Shown here: positions 7,671-15,914 of the stretch, piece after piece
How positions within the stretch are numbered: position 1 is the first letter of the stretch
How the letters are laid out: every line of letters starts with the position of its first letter
DNA from: Nostoc sp. CHAB 5834
GTDB taxonomy: Bacteria > Cyanobacteriota > Cyanobacteriia > Cyanobacteriales > Nostocaceae
Length of the DNA stretch: 54,729 nucleotides
Reading direction: 5' to 3'
Assembly (NCBI GenBank): GCA_020829485.1
Contig: JAIVFU010000034.1
Span: 13,556 to 68,284 of the forward strand
Position numbers and translations under genes: made by a program
The notes under the pieces: model-generated
Seen by the model: the letters and a program-made list of their open reading frames with translations, nothing else
Told to the model about the DNA's origin: nothing
Database searches by the model: none

Positions 7671-9404
7671 ATGCAACCACCCATTACAGTTGGCACTGTC
7701 TTGCAAAACCGTTACCGCATAATTCAAATTCTCGGACAAGGAGGATTTGGTAGAACCTATCTGGCAGAAGACCAGAGGCGCTTTAACGAACTTTGCGCGA
7801 TCAAGGAATTGATTTCAGCAGCAACGGAGGCTTTGGCTTGGGAGAAGGCACAAGAGCTTTTTCACCGAGAAGCTGCCATTTTATATCAAATTGAACACCC
7901 ACAAGTCCCGAAATTCCGGGAAAGATTTGAGCAAGATCAACGTTTATTTTTGGTGGAGGACTACGTTGCAGGTCAAACTTATCAAGCTCTGCTGGCTGAA
8001 CGTCAAGCTGTAAGTCAAACTTTCACAGAGGCTGAAGTATTGCAGTTGATCAAGTTGTTGCTGCCTGTTTTAGAGCATATTCACAGTCGAGGGATTATTC
8101 ACCGAGATATCTCGCCAGAAAATATTATTTTGCGAGATAGTGACGCTAAACCTGTGTTAATTGACTTTGGGGTGGTAAAGGAACTGGCAACTCGTTTGCG
8201 ATCGCCTCTTAGTGCAATGCCAGAAACCACTGTGGGAAAATTAGGCTACTCTCCTAGTGAACAAATGCAAACAGGGGGAGCTTACCCTAGTAGTGATTTG
8301 TATGCATTAGCAGTAACAGCAATTGTTTTGCTCACTGGTAAAGAACCAAGGGATCTATTTGACGAAAACCAAGTAACTTGGAATTGGCAGCGATGGGCAA
8401 CAGTTAATCCGCGATTTGCTATAGTGTTGAATCGAATGTTGAATCATATACCGAGCGATCGCTATCAAAGTGCTGCTAGTGTATCTCAAGCACTACAGTT
8501 TTTAGATCAAGTCAGTCTTCCTTCCCTAAATGTGTCCAACTTGCAGACAATGGCTGTTGGTCGCCGTCCTGACTCAGTACCACCAGCAGTTTCGCCCAAG
8601 AAACAACCTGCTCCTGTGATTCCAGCAAGTTCCCCTAGTTCACTCTTGGATAATCCGTTAGCGATCGCAGCAATTGGCATCGCTGTAGTGATCGTAGCGG
8701 GATTTGGTTCTTGGGCGTTAGTAAGTTCCATCCGCAGTCAGTCCAAAACACCAAATGAGACGCTTTCACAAAATTTCCCTTCACCAGTTATTACTGGTGG
8801 TACTACATTCACATCCACACCCACCCCCGAAGAACCTATTATATCTAGTAGGCGACTCAATCTTAAAGCATCTAACCCAACCACCGTTACAGATACTCTC
8901 AAAACAAATCAAATCATCCGGTATACTTTTTTTGGGCAGGAAGGTGACAATTTAACTACGTTTCTTGACTCAGGAAGCAGCGTTTTGCTAACAGTCTTCA
9001 GTCCCAATCAACAACCAATTGATCAGGATGTCCAACAAGTAACATCATATAAAGGTACATTGCTGGCTACTGGTAGATATACTATTGAGTTAACACTGGT
9101 TCCAGGAGTTGATGAAAGCAATTACAACCTCAATGTTGCATTAGAAACACCAGCAAAACCAACACCTACAGAAACACCCCTGCCAATTCCGACAGAAACA
9201 CCCCTGCCAGTTCCGACAGAGACACCCTTCCCAGTTCCGACAGAGACACCCTTCCCAGTTCCAACAGAGACACCCACCCCAATTTTTACAGAAACGCCCT
9301 TCCCAATTCCCACAGAGACACCTAGCCCAATTCCGACCACTGGTGAAACGCCAAGTTTTCCGCCAGATGATGGAACACAACCGTTTTCTGGCCAAAGAAA
9401 TTAA
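7671..9404 (+). CDS. Eukaryotic-like Ser/Thr protein kinase with extracytoplasmic domain and Pro/Thr repeat tail
   Basis: 577 residues. The kinase domain (about 13-275) has the glycine loop GQGGFGRTY, catalytic Lys K45, H144RDISPEN with catalytic D146, and D165FG. A transmembrane helix lies near 328-350. Outside follows a beta-rich segment (about 390-495) resembling the bacterial pre-peptidase C-terminal (PPC) domain, possibly a ligand sensor. The end (about 497-560) is an array of eight-residue units of the PFPVPTET type, encoded by 24-bp direct repeats at about 9166-9330; such Pro/Thr stretches are usually extended and sometimes glycosylated. The tail repeat number is likely to vary among strains. 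The stop codon overlaps the bioD start by one base (TAATG), implying translational coupling. Substrate unknown. Confidence 0.92.
   Translation: MQPPITVGTVLQNRYRIIQILGQGGFGRTYLAEDQRRFNELCAIKELISAATEALAWEKAQELFHREAAILYQIEHPQVPKFRERFEQDQRLFLVEDYVAGQTYQALLAERQAVSQTFTEAEVLQLIKLLLPVLEHIHSRGIIHRDISPENIILRDSDAKPVLIDFGVVKELATRLRSPLSAMPETTVGKLGYSPSEQMQTGGAYPSSDLYALAVTAIVLLTGKEPRDLFDENQVTWNWQRWATVNPRFAIVLNRMLNHIPSDRYQSAASVSQALQFLDQVSLPSLNVSNLQTMAVGRRPDSVPPAVSPKKQPAPVIPASSPSSLLDNPLAIAAIGIAVVIVAGFGSWALVSSIRSQSKTPNETLSQNFPSPVITGGTTFTSTPTPEEPIISSRRLNLKASNPTTVTDTLKTNQIIRYTFFGQEGDNLTTFLDSGSSVLLTVFSPNQQPIDQDVQQVTSYKGTLLATGRYTIELTLVPGVDESNYNLNVALETPAKPTPTETPLPIPTETPLPVPTETPFPVPTETPFPVPTETPTPIFTETPFPIPTETPSPIPTTGETPSFPPDDGTQPFSGQRN
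9166..9335 (+). repeat. 24-bp coding tandem repeat, Pro/Thr-rich tail
   Basis: About seven units of the pattern CCAGTTCCGACAGAGACACC with small differences, in frame with the kinase and encoding PxPVPTET. Two adjacent units near 9213-9260 are almost identical, showing recent expansion. Confidence 0.85.
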
Positions 9405-10084
9405 TGTTAAACACACTACTGATTACTGGAACTGATACTGAAGCTGGTAAAACTGTTTTAACAACAGCGTTAGCAGCTTATTGGCAAAAATATTATCCGC
9501 AGCGTAGCTGGGGAATCATGAAACCGATTCAATCAGGGATTGGCGATCGCGAGTGGTATCAAAAGCTATTTGCACTAGAACAATCTTCAGAAGAAATTAC
9601 ACCTTTGTACTTTCAAGCACCTTTAGCCCCCCCGATCGCAGCAGCACGGGAAAATCGCCAAGTAGATTTAGCAGTAGTTTGGCAAGCTTTATCTAAACTG
9701 CGATCGCAACGTGATTTTGTGCTAATAGAAGCCTTGGGTGGATTAGGTTCGCCAGTAACTGAGGAATTAACCGTAGCCGATTTAGCGGGAGAATGGCGTT
9801 TACCAACAGTATTGGTAGTGCCAGTTAGATTAGGTGCGATCGCTCAAGCAGTGGCGAATGTAGCATTAGCTAGACAATCGCGCATCAATCTTAAAGGCAT
9901 TGTGCTCAACTGCATACAACCTCGAACCGATGCAGAAATAGCCGACTGGACACCACAGCAATTGATTCAATCACTTACTAACACACCAGTTTTAGGCTGC
10001 TTACCATATTTAAATAACCTGAGTGATTTAGATAAACTTGCTCAAGTAGCATCAGATTTAGATTGGGAAACACTGACACTTTAA
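9404..10084 (+). CDS. bioD: Dethiobiotin synthase
   Basis: ATP-dependent carboxylase that closes the ureido ring of 7,8-diaminononanoate to dethiobiotin, the penultimate step of biotin synthesis. The 226-residue protein starts [20 protein letters not shown], the P-loop GTDTEAGKT being characteristic of BioD; the MKPIQSG segment (about residue 40) carries the substrate-binding Lys, and [10 protein letters not shown] (about 107) matches the family's EGAGGL.SP motif with the second Gly changed to Leu. Its ATG overlaps the kinase stop codon. No other bio gene is present in the window. Confidence 0.92.
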   Translation: MLNTLLITGTDTEAGKTVLTTALAAYWQKYYPQRSWGIMKPIQSGIGDREWYQKLFALEQSSEEITPLYFQAPLAPPIAAARENRQVDLAVVWQALSKLRSQRDFVLIEALGGLGSPVTEELTVADLAGEWRLPTVLVVPVRLGAIAQAVANVALARQSRINLKGIVLNCIQPRTDAEIADWTPQQLIQSLTNTPVLGCLPYLNNLSDLDKLAQVASDLDWETLTL

Positions 10085-10160
10085 ATCTTGTCATTATCAA
10101 CATCTTTATAAATCTTCGCTTCGTTGCCATCCCGCCTTGGAATAAATTCCAAGGCTAATA

Positions 10161-10249
10161 AACATCTCCGAAAATGAATTGTTTTGACGTTGCAATGCAA
10201 CGTCAAGACAAGGGTTTCAGGTAACGCATAATTAATTTCTGGAGATGTC
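10161..10249. repeat. MITE-like element family B, copy 1
   Basis: ACATCTCC (10162-10169) and GGAGATGT (10241-10248) form the inverted ends; the core has the palindrome GACGTTGCAATGCAACGTC. Read on the minus strand the element matches 45764-45845 over nearly its whole length, including ATTAATTATGCGTTACCT. Confidence 0.8.
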
Positions 10250-10506
10250 TAATAGCTAAATTCCTCTCAAGAGGACTAAATATAAGATTTTAAGTAATGT
10301 AAATAGCAATACTCTGTAAAAGCAAAAATTTGAGTCCACTTGAGTGGACTTGAGCTATTAGCCCGGAACTTCAGTTCTGGGCGGGATATCAGTCAGGGTT
10401 ACACTTTGACTTTTACAAAAATATAGGTAACGACAAGCACTTTAAATTGGTCATTGGGCATTGGGTAAGCTGTTACGCAAATAATAGATGACTGATGACT
10501 GAAAAC

Positions 10507-10534
10507 CCGTCAACCGTCAACCGTCAACAGTCAA
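10507..10534. repeat. Heptanucleotide STRR (CCGTCAA)
   Basis: Three exact CCGTCAA units and one CAGTCAA, preceded by GATGACT units. This is the short tandemly repeated repetitive sequence class of heterocystous cyanobacteria. Confidence 0.85.
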
Positions 10535-10656
10535 CAACATCAAAAGTGTTTATATAGTTTAGACGCGCATTAGCTTATTAATTTTTTTCCCATGTTCCAT
10601 GTCCCATTCCCTACGATAAACTAAGTTAGCTGTACTTAAACTAGCTTGTCTTTATA

Positions 10657-11895
10657 ATGGTTTCCACCTTTCCCAATCCCTCTTCTGTTGACTTATCTCG
10701 CATCCGACTTTCAATTCGTTCATTGCAACCGCAATTGGTAGAATGGCGGCGGCGATTGCATCAACAACCAGAGTTGGGTTTTCAAGAAAAACTGACGGCT
10801 GAGTTTGTATCACAAAAGCTGCAAGAATGGGGAATTGATCACCAAACTGGCATTGCCCACACTGGCATTGTTGCCAGCATCCAAGGTAACAAACTCCCCA
10901 CTCCCCACTCCCCACTCCCTACTCCCCAAGTTTTAGCGATTCGGGCAGATATGGATGCTTTGCCAATCCAAGAACTCAACGAAGTGCCGTATAAATCGCA
11001 GCATGATGGAGTGATGCACGCTTGTGGACATGATGGACATAGTGCGATCGCATTAGGTACAGCTTACTATCTCCAGCACCATCGCCAAGACTTCTCCGGT
11101 GTAGTAAAAATTATCTTTCAGCCAGCCGAAGAATCACCAGGAGGCGCAAAGCCGATGATTGAAGCTGGAGTGCTGAAAAATCCTGATGTTGACGTAATTA
11201 TTGGTTTGCACTTGTGGAATAATTTGCCCTTGGGAACAGTGGGTGTGCGGGCTGGGGCGTTGATGGCTGCTGTGGAGTGCTTTAACTGCACAATTTTGGG
11301 CAAAGGTGGACACGGCGCACTACCCCATCAAACTGTTGATTCTGTTGTAGTTGCTGCCCAAATTGTAAATGCTTTGCAAACCATTGTCGCCCGGAATGTG
11401 AATCCCATTGATTCGGCTGTGGTGACAGTGGGCGAACTTCATGCTGGAACCAAGCGGAATGTGATTGCTGATACAGCGCGAATGAGTGCCACTGTCAGGT
11501 ATTTTAATCCTAGTTTGAAGGGCTTTTTCAACCAGCGTGTCGAGCAGATTATTGCTGGAATTTGTCAAAGTCATGGTGCGAGTTATGACTTAGAATACTG
11601 GTCACTTTATCCACCAGTAATTAATGATATTAAGATGGCGGAATTGGTGCGAACTGTAGCAGAAGAAGTGGTAGAAACCCCATTGGGTATTGTCCCAGAA
11701 TGCCAAACTATGGCTGCTGAAGATATGTCATTTTTCTTGCAAGAGGTTCCTGGTTGCTATTTCTTTTTAGGTTCTGCGAATCCAGAGAAAGATTTGGCGT
11801 ATCCTCATCATCATCCCCGGTTTGATTTTGACGAAACCGCGTTGGGAATGGGTGTGGAAATATTTGTGAGATGCGTGGAGAAGTTTTTTAGTTGA
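10657..11895 (+). CDS. M20-family amidohydrolase (HipO/IAA-amino acid hydrolase-like)
   Basis: 412-residue cytoplasmic metallo-hydrolase, probably cleaving N-acyl amino acids. Family motifs are WRRRLHQQPELGF (about 28), ADMDALPI, MHACGHDGHSAIALG (metal ligands Cys, His), FQPAEESPGGA with catalytic and metal-binding Glu, and a C-terminal HHHPRFDFDE. A dimerization domain occupies about residues 190-310. Residues 80-91 (LPTPHSPLPTPQ) are encoded by five CTCCCCA-type heptamers at 10894-10928, an STRR taken into the coding frame between strands of the catalytic domain; relatives usually have a short loop here. The frame is intact on both sides, so the enzyme may remain active. Confidence 0.93.
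   Translation: MVSTFPNPSSVDLSRIRLSIRSLQPQLVEWRRRLHQQPELGFQEKLTAEFVSQKLQEWGIDHQTGIAHTGIVASIQGNKLPTPHSPLPTPQVLAIRADMDALPIQELNEVPYKSQHDGVMHACGHDGHSAIALGTAYYLQHHRQDFSGVVKIIFQPAEESPGGAKPMIEAGVLKNPDVDVIIGLHLWNNLPLGTVGVRAGALMAAVECFNCTILGKGGHGALPHQTVDSVVVAAQIVNALQTIVARNVNPIDSAVVTVGELHAGTKRNVIADTARMSATVRYFNPSLKGFFNQRVEQIIAGICQSHGASYDLEYWSLYPPVINDIKMAELVRTVAEEVVETPLGIVPECQTMAAEDMSFFLQEVPGCYFFLGSANPEKDLAYPHHHPRFDFDETALGMGVEIFVRCVEKFFS
10894..10928 (+). repeat. Heptanucleotide STRR (CTCCCCA x5) inside a coding region
   Basis: Five consecutive units, four exact CTCCCCA and one CTCCCTA, lie inside the M20 gene. The same heptamer occurs in intergenic DNA at 22931-22965 and in shorter runs near 30725 and 52475. 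Confidence 0.93.
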
Positions 11896-11979
11896 GTGGG
11901 TGTAAATTAGATGTTTTTAATCATGCGTAAGTCGTAATAAGCTACAAATTAAACAACTTTTAAGTCAGATTTTGCTTAA

Positions 11980-13014
11980 TTATTTAGTAGTTCTATCCTT
12001 GAAATTACGATAGTTAAGCTTAATATTGTTGACTTTTTGATTGAAAAAACTTGTAGTAGTCTTTTGCAAACGTATTAGTGGACTCTGATGTTTAAAGCTT
12101 GTGGGTCTTTGTTCTGGCGACTTTAAATATCTATAATGCAAAAACACATCTCGATATGGAATATTAACATCTTCACCAGCGCCAAGTTGAGTAAAGTTTG
12201 ATGAATTAATACTCATATAGTGCAGATATGTCAGCCGCCGTCCTTGGTCATAAAGGATGTTATCTACTACATCAAATTGAGAACTCCAGTGGTTTCCAGT
12301 TGAGTGTTTGCAGTCATGAAAAGCAAAATTATAATATGGAATTTCACTTCTCAATACCATGTAGTTAAATAAAGATTGGTCAGGGCCTAAACAACACATG
12401 ACTTCAGCTTCACCCGCTATTAATTTGTCGAGAAAGTCGGCTCTTATAGCTGGGGAAAAAATATTCTTTTTAGTGGCAAACCAACCAGCACAAAATACTT
12501 GAGATTGCAAGTTATCTGAGTTGAAAACTTGCTGCATCTGCTCTGACGAACCATCAAAAACAAACTTTAAATCAGACTTATATTGAAAATCATTCACTAC
12601 CCAATCATAGGCATCTAATTTTTCATATACATAATCTACAGGCCCCATTAATAAGGTATCTGCATCAAAATAAATAAATCTATCAAAGGGGCCATCCAGA
12701 CCACATAATTTGCGGTGCATTGGTAGCCTGTAGAGTTCTGGAAAACCCCACCCTCGCCAAGTTTTTTGTGCTCTAGGATAATTTTTCCATATCTGAGTAG
12801 CAAAGTCATCCCAGTAAGCTATGGAATCAGAATCTTCAAATAAGGTGACATTATCTCTAGATGCAATCTCTGCCTTTACTTTGTCTAACTGCTCATTATA
12901 TGGAATTATACAAACAGGAATTTCTCTACCAGCATTAGCTTCTATACTGTTGAGCAACGCAACTAATTGGTCATAGACGACATCATTGGCTAGGATGTAA
13001 ATGCCATCAATCAT
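11980..13014 (-). CDS. Npun_R2821/Npun_R2822-type GT8-like glycosyltransferase, copy 1
   Basis: 344-residue protein of the cyanobacterial Npun_R2821/Npun_R2822 family, resembling GT8/GT-A sugar transferases. It starts MIDGIYILANDVVYDQLVALLNSI, shared in form with the two genes upstream. FIYFDADTLLM contains the DxD metal/nucleotide-sugar site; GPDQSLFNYM and LTYLHYMS are the later family motifs. A TTG further out (13050) would overlap the preceding gene; ATG 13014 has AGGAG seven bases before it and is chosen. It is the last gene of the minus-strand glycan locus. The sugar donor is unknown. Confidence 0.82.
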   Translation of the reverse strand: MIDGIYILANDVVYDQLVALLNSIEANAGREIPVCIIPYNEQLDKVKAEIASRDNVTLFEDSDSIAYWDDFATQIWKNYPRAQKTWRGWGFPELYRLPMHRKLCGLDGPFDRFIYFDADTLLMGPVDYVYEKLDAYDWVVNDFQYKSDLKFVFDGSSEQMQQVFNSDNLQSQVFCAGWFATKKNIFSPAIRADFLDKLIAGEAEVMCCLGPDQSLFNYMVLRSEIPYYNFAFHDCKHSTGNHWSSQFDVVDNILYDQGRRLTYLHYMSINSSNFTQLGAGEDVNIPYRDVFLHYRYLKSPEQRPTSFKHQSPLIRLQKTTTSFFNQKVNNIKLNYRNFKDRTTK

Positions 13015-13030
13015 TGGGATACTCCTAATG

Positions 13031-13921
13031 TTAAGTACGGGCAGAAACAAAGGGAAATAAACGGCGAGTCAGTTTGGGGATAAAGGCGAATTTACCCTCA
13101 TGGAGATAGCGATAGTGTTCCCACAATTGCCAATAAGGGCTACCAGTTTTCATCCGTGTGCCAGCCCAATGCAGATATTTTAGTCTTTGTCCTCGGTCAT
13201 AAAGGGCGTAGTCTTGCTGTTGGAAATTTTGCGAACCAGCCCAACTACCAGGCCCTCCTCCAGGGATTTTAACGAGATTTCCACGTTTGGAAATTAGTTT
13301 GAGAACAAGGTAATTTAAAATGGGTTGGTCTGTAACTCCTTCAGAAAAATCAAAATATTCACGATGTGCGGCACATTCGCGCAAAGCTTCATCCATCTGT
13401 TGTTCAGTAATAGTTCCTTTTCTCGAAGCCCAAAAACCGCTATTGAAAACGTCTTCAAGTTGGGCATCTGAAAAAATTTGCTGCTCTTTCACAAATGTAG
13501 AAAAGATATTTCGCAGCTTGTCATTAGCATGATGGTAATCACAACAGAAGAAATCGACTTCTGAAAGCTTGTCTAAATTGTCGGCAATTTTTTCAAAAAC
13601 AACAATATCCGTATCAATATAAATAAACTCATCTAAAGGGCCAAACCATGCCACAAGTTTACGCATTTTGTTGGGTAAGGCAAGGAAATCTCGATCAAAA
13701 ATTTCTCCGATGCGTTTGGTAAATTTATCAATAAGTTCTAAATCTGGAAAAATTTGCACTTTATGCAAAGTAGCAAGCTGTTCTGCTACCTTATGATAAT
13801 TTTCATTAAAAGGTATGAGATAAACGGTAACTTCTGGGTCATAGTAACGAATGCTATTGAGTAAAGCGATCGCATTATCGATAACCCGGTCATTGGCAAC
13901 AATATAAATTCCCCTACTCAT
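13031..13921 (-). CDS. Npun_R2821/Npun_R2822-type GT8-like glycosyltransferase, copy 2
   Basis: 296 residues, the most divergent of three tandem paralogues. It shares the start (MSRGIYIVANDRVIDNAIALLNSI), FIYIDTDIVVF as the DxD-type site (DTD), VTDQPILNYLV and LKYLHWAGTR. The C-terminal part is shorter than in its neighbours. It lies 3 bp from copy 3 and 16 bp from copy 1, so the three are surely co-transcribed. Likely adds a sugar to an extracellular polysaccharide or lipid-linked oligosaccharide built by the locus. Confidence 0.8.
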   Translation of the reverse strand: MSRGIYIVANDRVIDNAIALLNSIRYYDPEVTVYLIPFNENYHKVAEQLATLHKVQIFPDLELIDKFTKRIGEIFDRDFLALPNKMRKLVAWFGPLDEFIYIDTDIVVFEKIADNLDKLSEVDFFCCDYHHANDKLRNIFSTFVKEQQIFSDAQLEDVFNSGFWASRKGTITEQQMDEALRECAAHREYFDFSEGVTDQPILNYLVLKLISKRGNLVKIPGGGPGSWAGSQNFQQQDYALYDRGQRLKYLHWAGTRMKTGSPYWQLWEHYRYLHEGKFAFIPKLTRRLFPFVSART

Positions 13922-13924
13922 AAA

Positions 13925-14902
13925 TTATCCTTGGTTAATTAACTTAAGTTTTCGCAAAGCTCTTGTAAATAAATTTGGTACTGGAGCGTCATTATAGCTT
14001 TTGGGAGGATTGTTAAAAACTGGACGCTTTTCGGGTTCGTGTAAGTAGCGATAATAAAGAAATAAATCTCGATAGGGGAAGTCAATATTTTCTCCAGCAC
14101 AGACTGCTTGATTGATATTAGGAGGAATACCAATGTAATGGAGATAAGTTAGCCGATTACCTTTGTCATAAAGAATTTTATCTTTTTCTTCAAAATGATC
14201 AGAAGTAACAGAATTACCTGCAACTTCATGATTTGGTAAGTTATGGGCAAAGTTATAAACTGGTATATCAGACCTCATAAACATATAGTTTATAACTGGT
14301 TGATCTCCTGTAGGATAGAGTATTTCCCTCTCACCTGCTCTCAAATTAGCTAATAGCTTATTTAATTTATCTGGTTCAAATAAGCCTTTTTTAGAAGCGT
14401 AAAAGCCTGAACAAAATATTTCTGTTTTAATCCGATTTTCATCAAAAGTTTTTAGTAGTTTAACCGAACTAATGTTATAAACTTTATCTGGATGTTTAAA
14501 CTGGAAATCGTAGACAACACAGTTATATTCATCTAATTTCTGAAAAATCAAATCTAGCGAATTCATCACTAGAGTATCAGCATCCATATAAACAAACCGA
14601 TCAAAGGGGCCATCAAACGCACAAAATCGCCGATGACCACCATAAATTCTGTATTTATTTTTGTTCATACTAGCAGGACTGGCCTCTAGCATAAATTGAT
14701 CCCAACGGTTAATTGATTCTTGATTATCGTAAAGGAATACATTAGGGCGTTTAGCTATTTCGTCAGCAATTCGCTGTGTCTGATCATCAAAAGGATAAAT
14801 ACAAACAGGAGTTTCCGACCCCAAGATAACATCAATACTGTTGAGCAAAGCTACCAGTTGATCGAAAACATAATCATTGCCAAGGGTACAAATACCATTC
14901 AT
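13925..14902 (-). CDS. Npun_R2821/Npun_R2822-type GT8-like glycosyltransferase, copy 3
   Basis: 325 residues, close to copy 1 along its whole length: MNGICTLGNDYVFDQLVALLNSID at the start, FVYMDADTLVMNS with the DxD site, TGDQPVINYMFM, RLTYLHYIGI, and a shared end pattern YRDLFLYYRYLHEPEKRP. The similarity with copy 1 exceeds that with copy 2, so copies 1 and 3 probably derive from a later duplication. Its ATG is 3 bp after the stop of the GT10 gene. Confidence 0.82.
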   Translation of the reverse strand: MNGICTLGNDYVFDQLVALLNSIDVILGSETPVCIYPFDDQTQRIADEIAKRPNVFLYDNQESINRWDQFMLEASPASMNKNKYRIYGGHRRFCAFDGPFDRFVYMDADTLVMNSLDLIFQKLDEYNCVVYDFQFKHPDKVYNISSVKLLKTFDENRIKTEIFCSGFYASKKGLFEPDKLNKLLANLRAGEREILYPTGDQPVINYMFMRSDIPVYNFAHNLPNHEVAGNSVTSDHFEEKDKILYDKGNRLTYLHYIGIPPNINQAVCAGENIDFPYRDLFLYYRYLHEPEKRPVFNNPPKSYNDAPVPNLFTRALRKLKLINQG

Positions 14903-14905
14903 AAT

Positions 14906-15868
14906 TTATGAGTGTTGATCGACAAAGTTTGATAACCAGTTAAGCAGGTTTAATTTGTGTAAAATGATTTGACGTGCTTCTGCGATCGCATTCTTAGCCT
15001 CATACCAAGCATCAGGCGTAGCTGTCACTTCTTGAATGTAGGCAATGCCTTTTTCATCTAAACTGGGCAACCGCAAAAAACTACCCGGTGGCAATAATTT
15101 ATCAGCAGCCGGGCCGCCATAGTATATTGGCAGGCACCAAGCAAGTAAACTATCCCAAAGTTTCTCACTTACATACCAATTATTATCAGCATAATTTTCA
15201 ATTGCCAGATTGTAATAGTATGGTGCCATGCCATACCACTTATTACCCAGTTCTCCCGACTTTTTCGCCCATTGGGGTAAGTTACGCCCATACAAATCAA
15301 ATTCCATACCACTAGATTGTAGGGACTGTAAAAAATTTAAACGTTGGCGATGATTAACTGTACGGCTAATTCCTGAAGTAATCCAACTACATGAGGCAAC
15401 CTTTTGGGGAGGTGGCATTTCATTTAAATCTTGAAATGAATTTGAATGATACCAAATAGCAGGCATATAGTCGGGAGTGGGAGCAAAATCATCAGGGCCA
15501 GAAACATAGCCGCAATACTGCTGGGCTTGTTGATAATTATGATTATTTATTTCTACAATTTCATCTAGAGGCGGTTCTCTTAGTAAATAAATAATTCGCT
15601 CTTTACTTACATCACGCAGTAAAGACTCAATATTTACTACTGATTTTTGCTGCCGTTTGCGAAAACTATCTAACCAGGATTTTTGTGGCGATGCTTGGGG
15701 AAAATCAAATTGATACATCAGCAGAAAATCTGGTTTTGCTGCCAGTGCTTGCATTTGCATATTGCCCCAAACTCCAAATTGATTCGGGGTTTGCTGCCAT
15801 AGCCAATCGGCTCTAGTTTCTAAACCTCGATAGCTGCTAATCATGCCTACAGTTTTGTTATTAGTCAT
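14906..15868 (-). CDS. GT10 fucosyltransferase-like protein
   Basis: 320-residue probable glycosyltransferase of family GT10 (alpha-1,3/1,4-fucosyltransferase fold, GT-B). The C-terminal GDP-sugar binding half has WYVSEKLWDSLLAWCLPIYYGGPAA, the hallmark of the family, after FDLYGRNLPQW. The start is uncertain: ATG 15868 lies within an ATGACAAATGACTA-type heptamer repeat with no ribosome binding site, whereas the ATG at 15844 (MISSYRG) begins the first conserved strand. If the inner start is correct the protein has 312 residues. A fucose or similar deoxy-sugar is the expected donor. Confidence 0.82.
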   Translation of the reverse strand: MTNNKTVGMISSYRGLETRADWLWQQTPNQFGVWGNMQMQALAAKPDFLLMYQFDFPQASPQKSWLDSFRKRQQKSVVNIESLLRDVSKERIIYLLREPPLDEIVEINNHNYQQAQQYCGYVSGPDDFAPTPDYMPAIWYHSNSFQDLNEMPPPQKVASCSWITSGISRTVNHRQRLNFLQSLQSSGMEFDLYGRNLPQWAKKSGELGNKWYGMAPYYYNLAIENYADNNWYVSEKLWDSLLAWCLPIYYGGPAADKLLPPGSFLRLPSLDEKGIAYIQEVTATPDAWYEAKNAIAEARQIILHKLNLLNWLSNFVDQHS

Positions 15869-15893
15869 TTGTCATTAGTCATTTGTCATTTTA
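15865..15893. repeat. Heptanucleotide STRR (TCATTTG/TCATTAG) at a start codon
   Basis: Four heptamers alternate TCATTTG and TCATTAG immediately upstream of, and overlapping, the first possible start codon of the minus-strand GT10 gene. On the coding strand they read ATGACAA/ATGACTA. Confidence 0.8.
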
Positions 15894-15914
15894 CTTAATA
15901 TCAGCAATTTTTCC

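Larger units (their letters stand above)
10085..10656. other. Repeat-rich intergenic region
   Basis: 570 bp with a palindrome at 10134-10155 (GCCTTGGAAT stem), MITE-like copy at 10161-10249, the hairpin GTCCACTTGAGTGGAC (10333-10348), the GCCCGGAACTTCAGTTCTGGGC hairpin near 10361-10382, and an STRR at 10507-10534. No gene is visible. Confidence 0.7.

Noticed and set aside
9122..9416. Long minus-strand frames rich in Gly/Val/Ser or Cys/Trp/Arg
   Set aside because: They are shadows of the 24-bp Pro/Thr repeat of the kinase on plus; low-complexity translation and no ribosome site.
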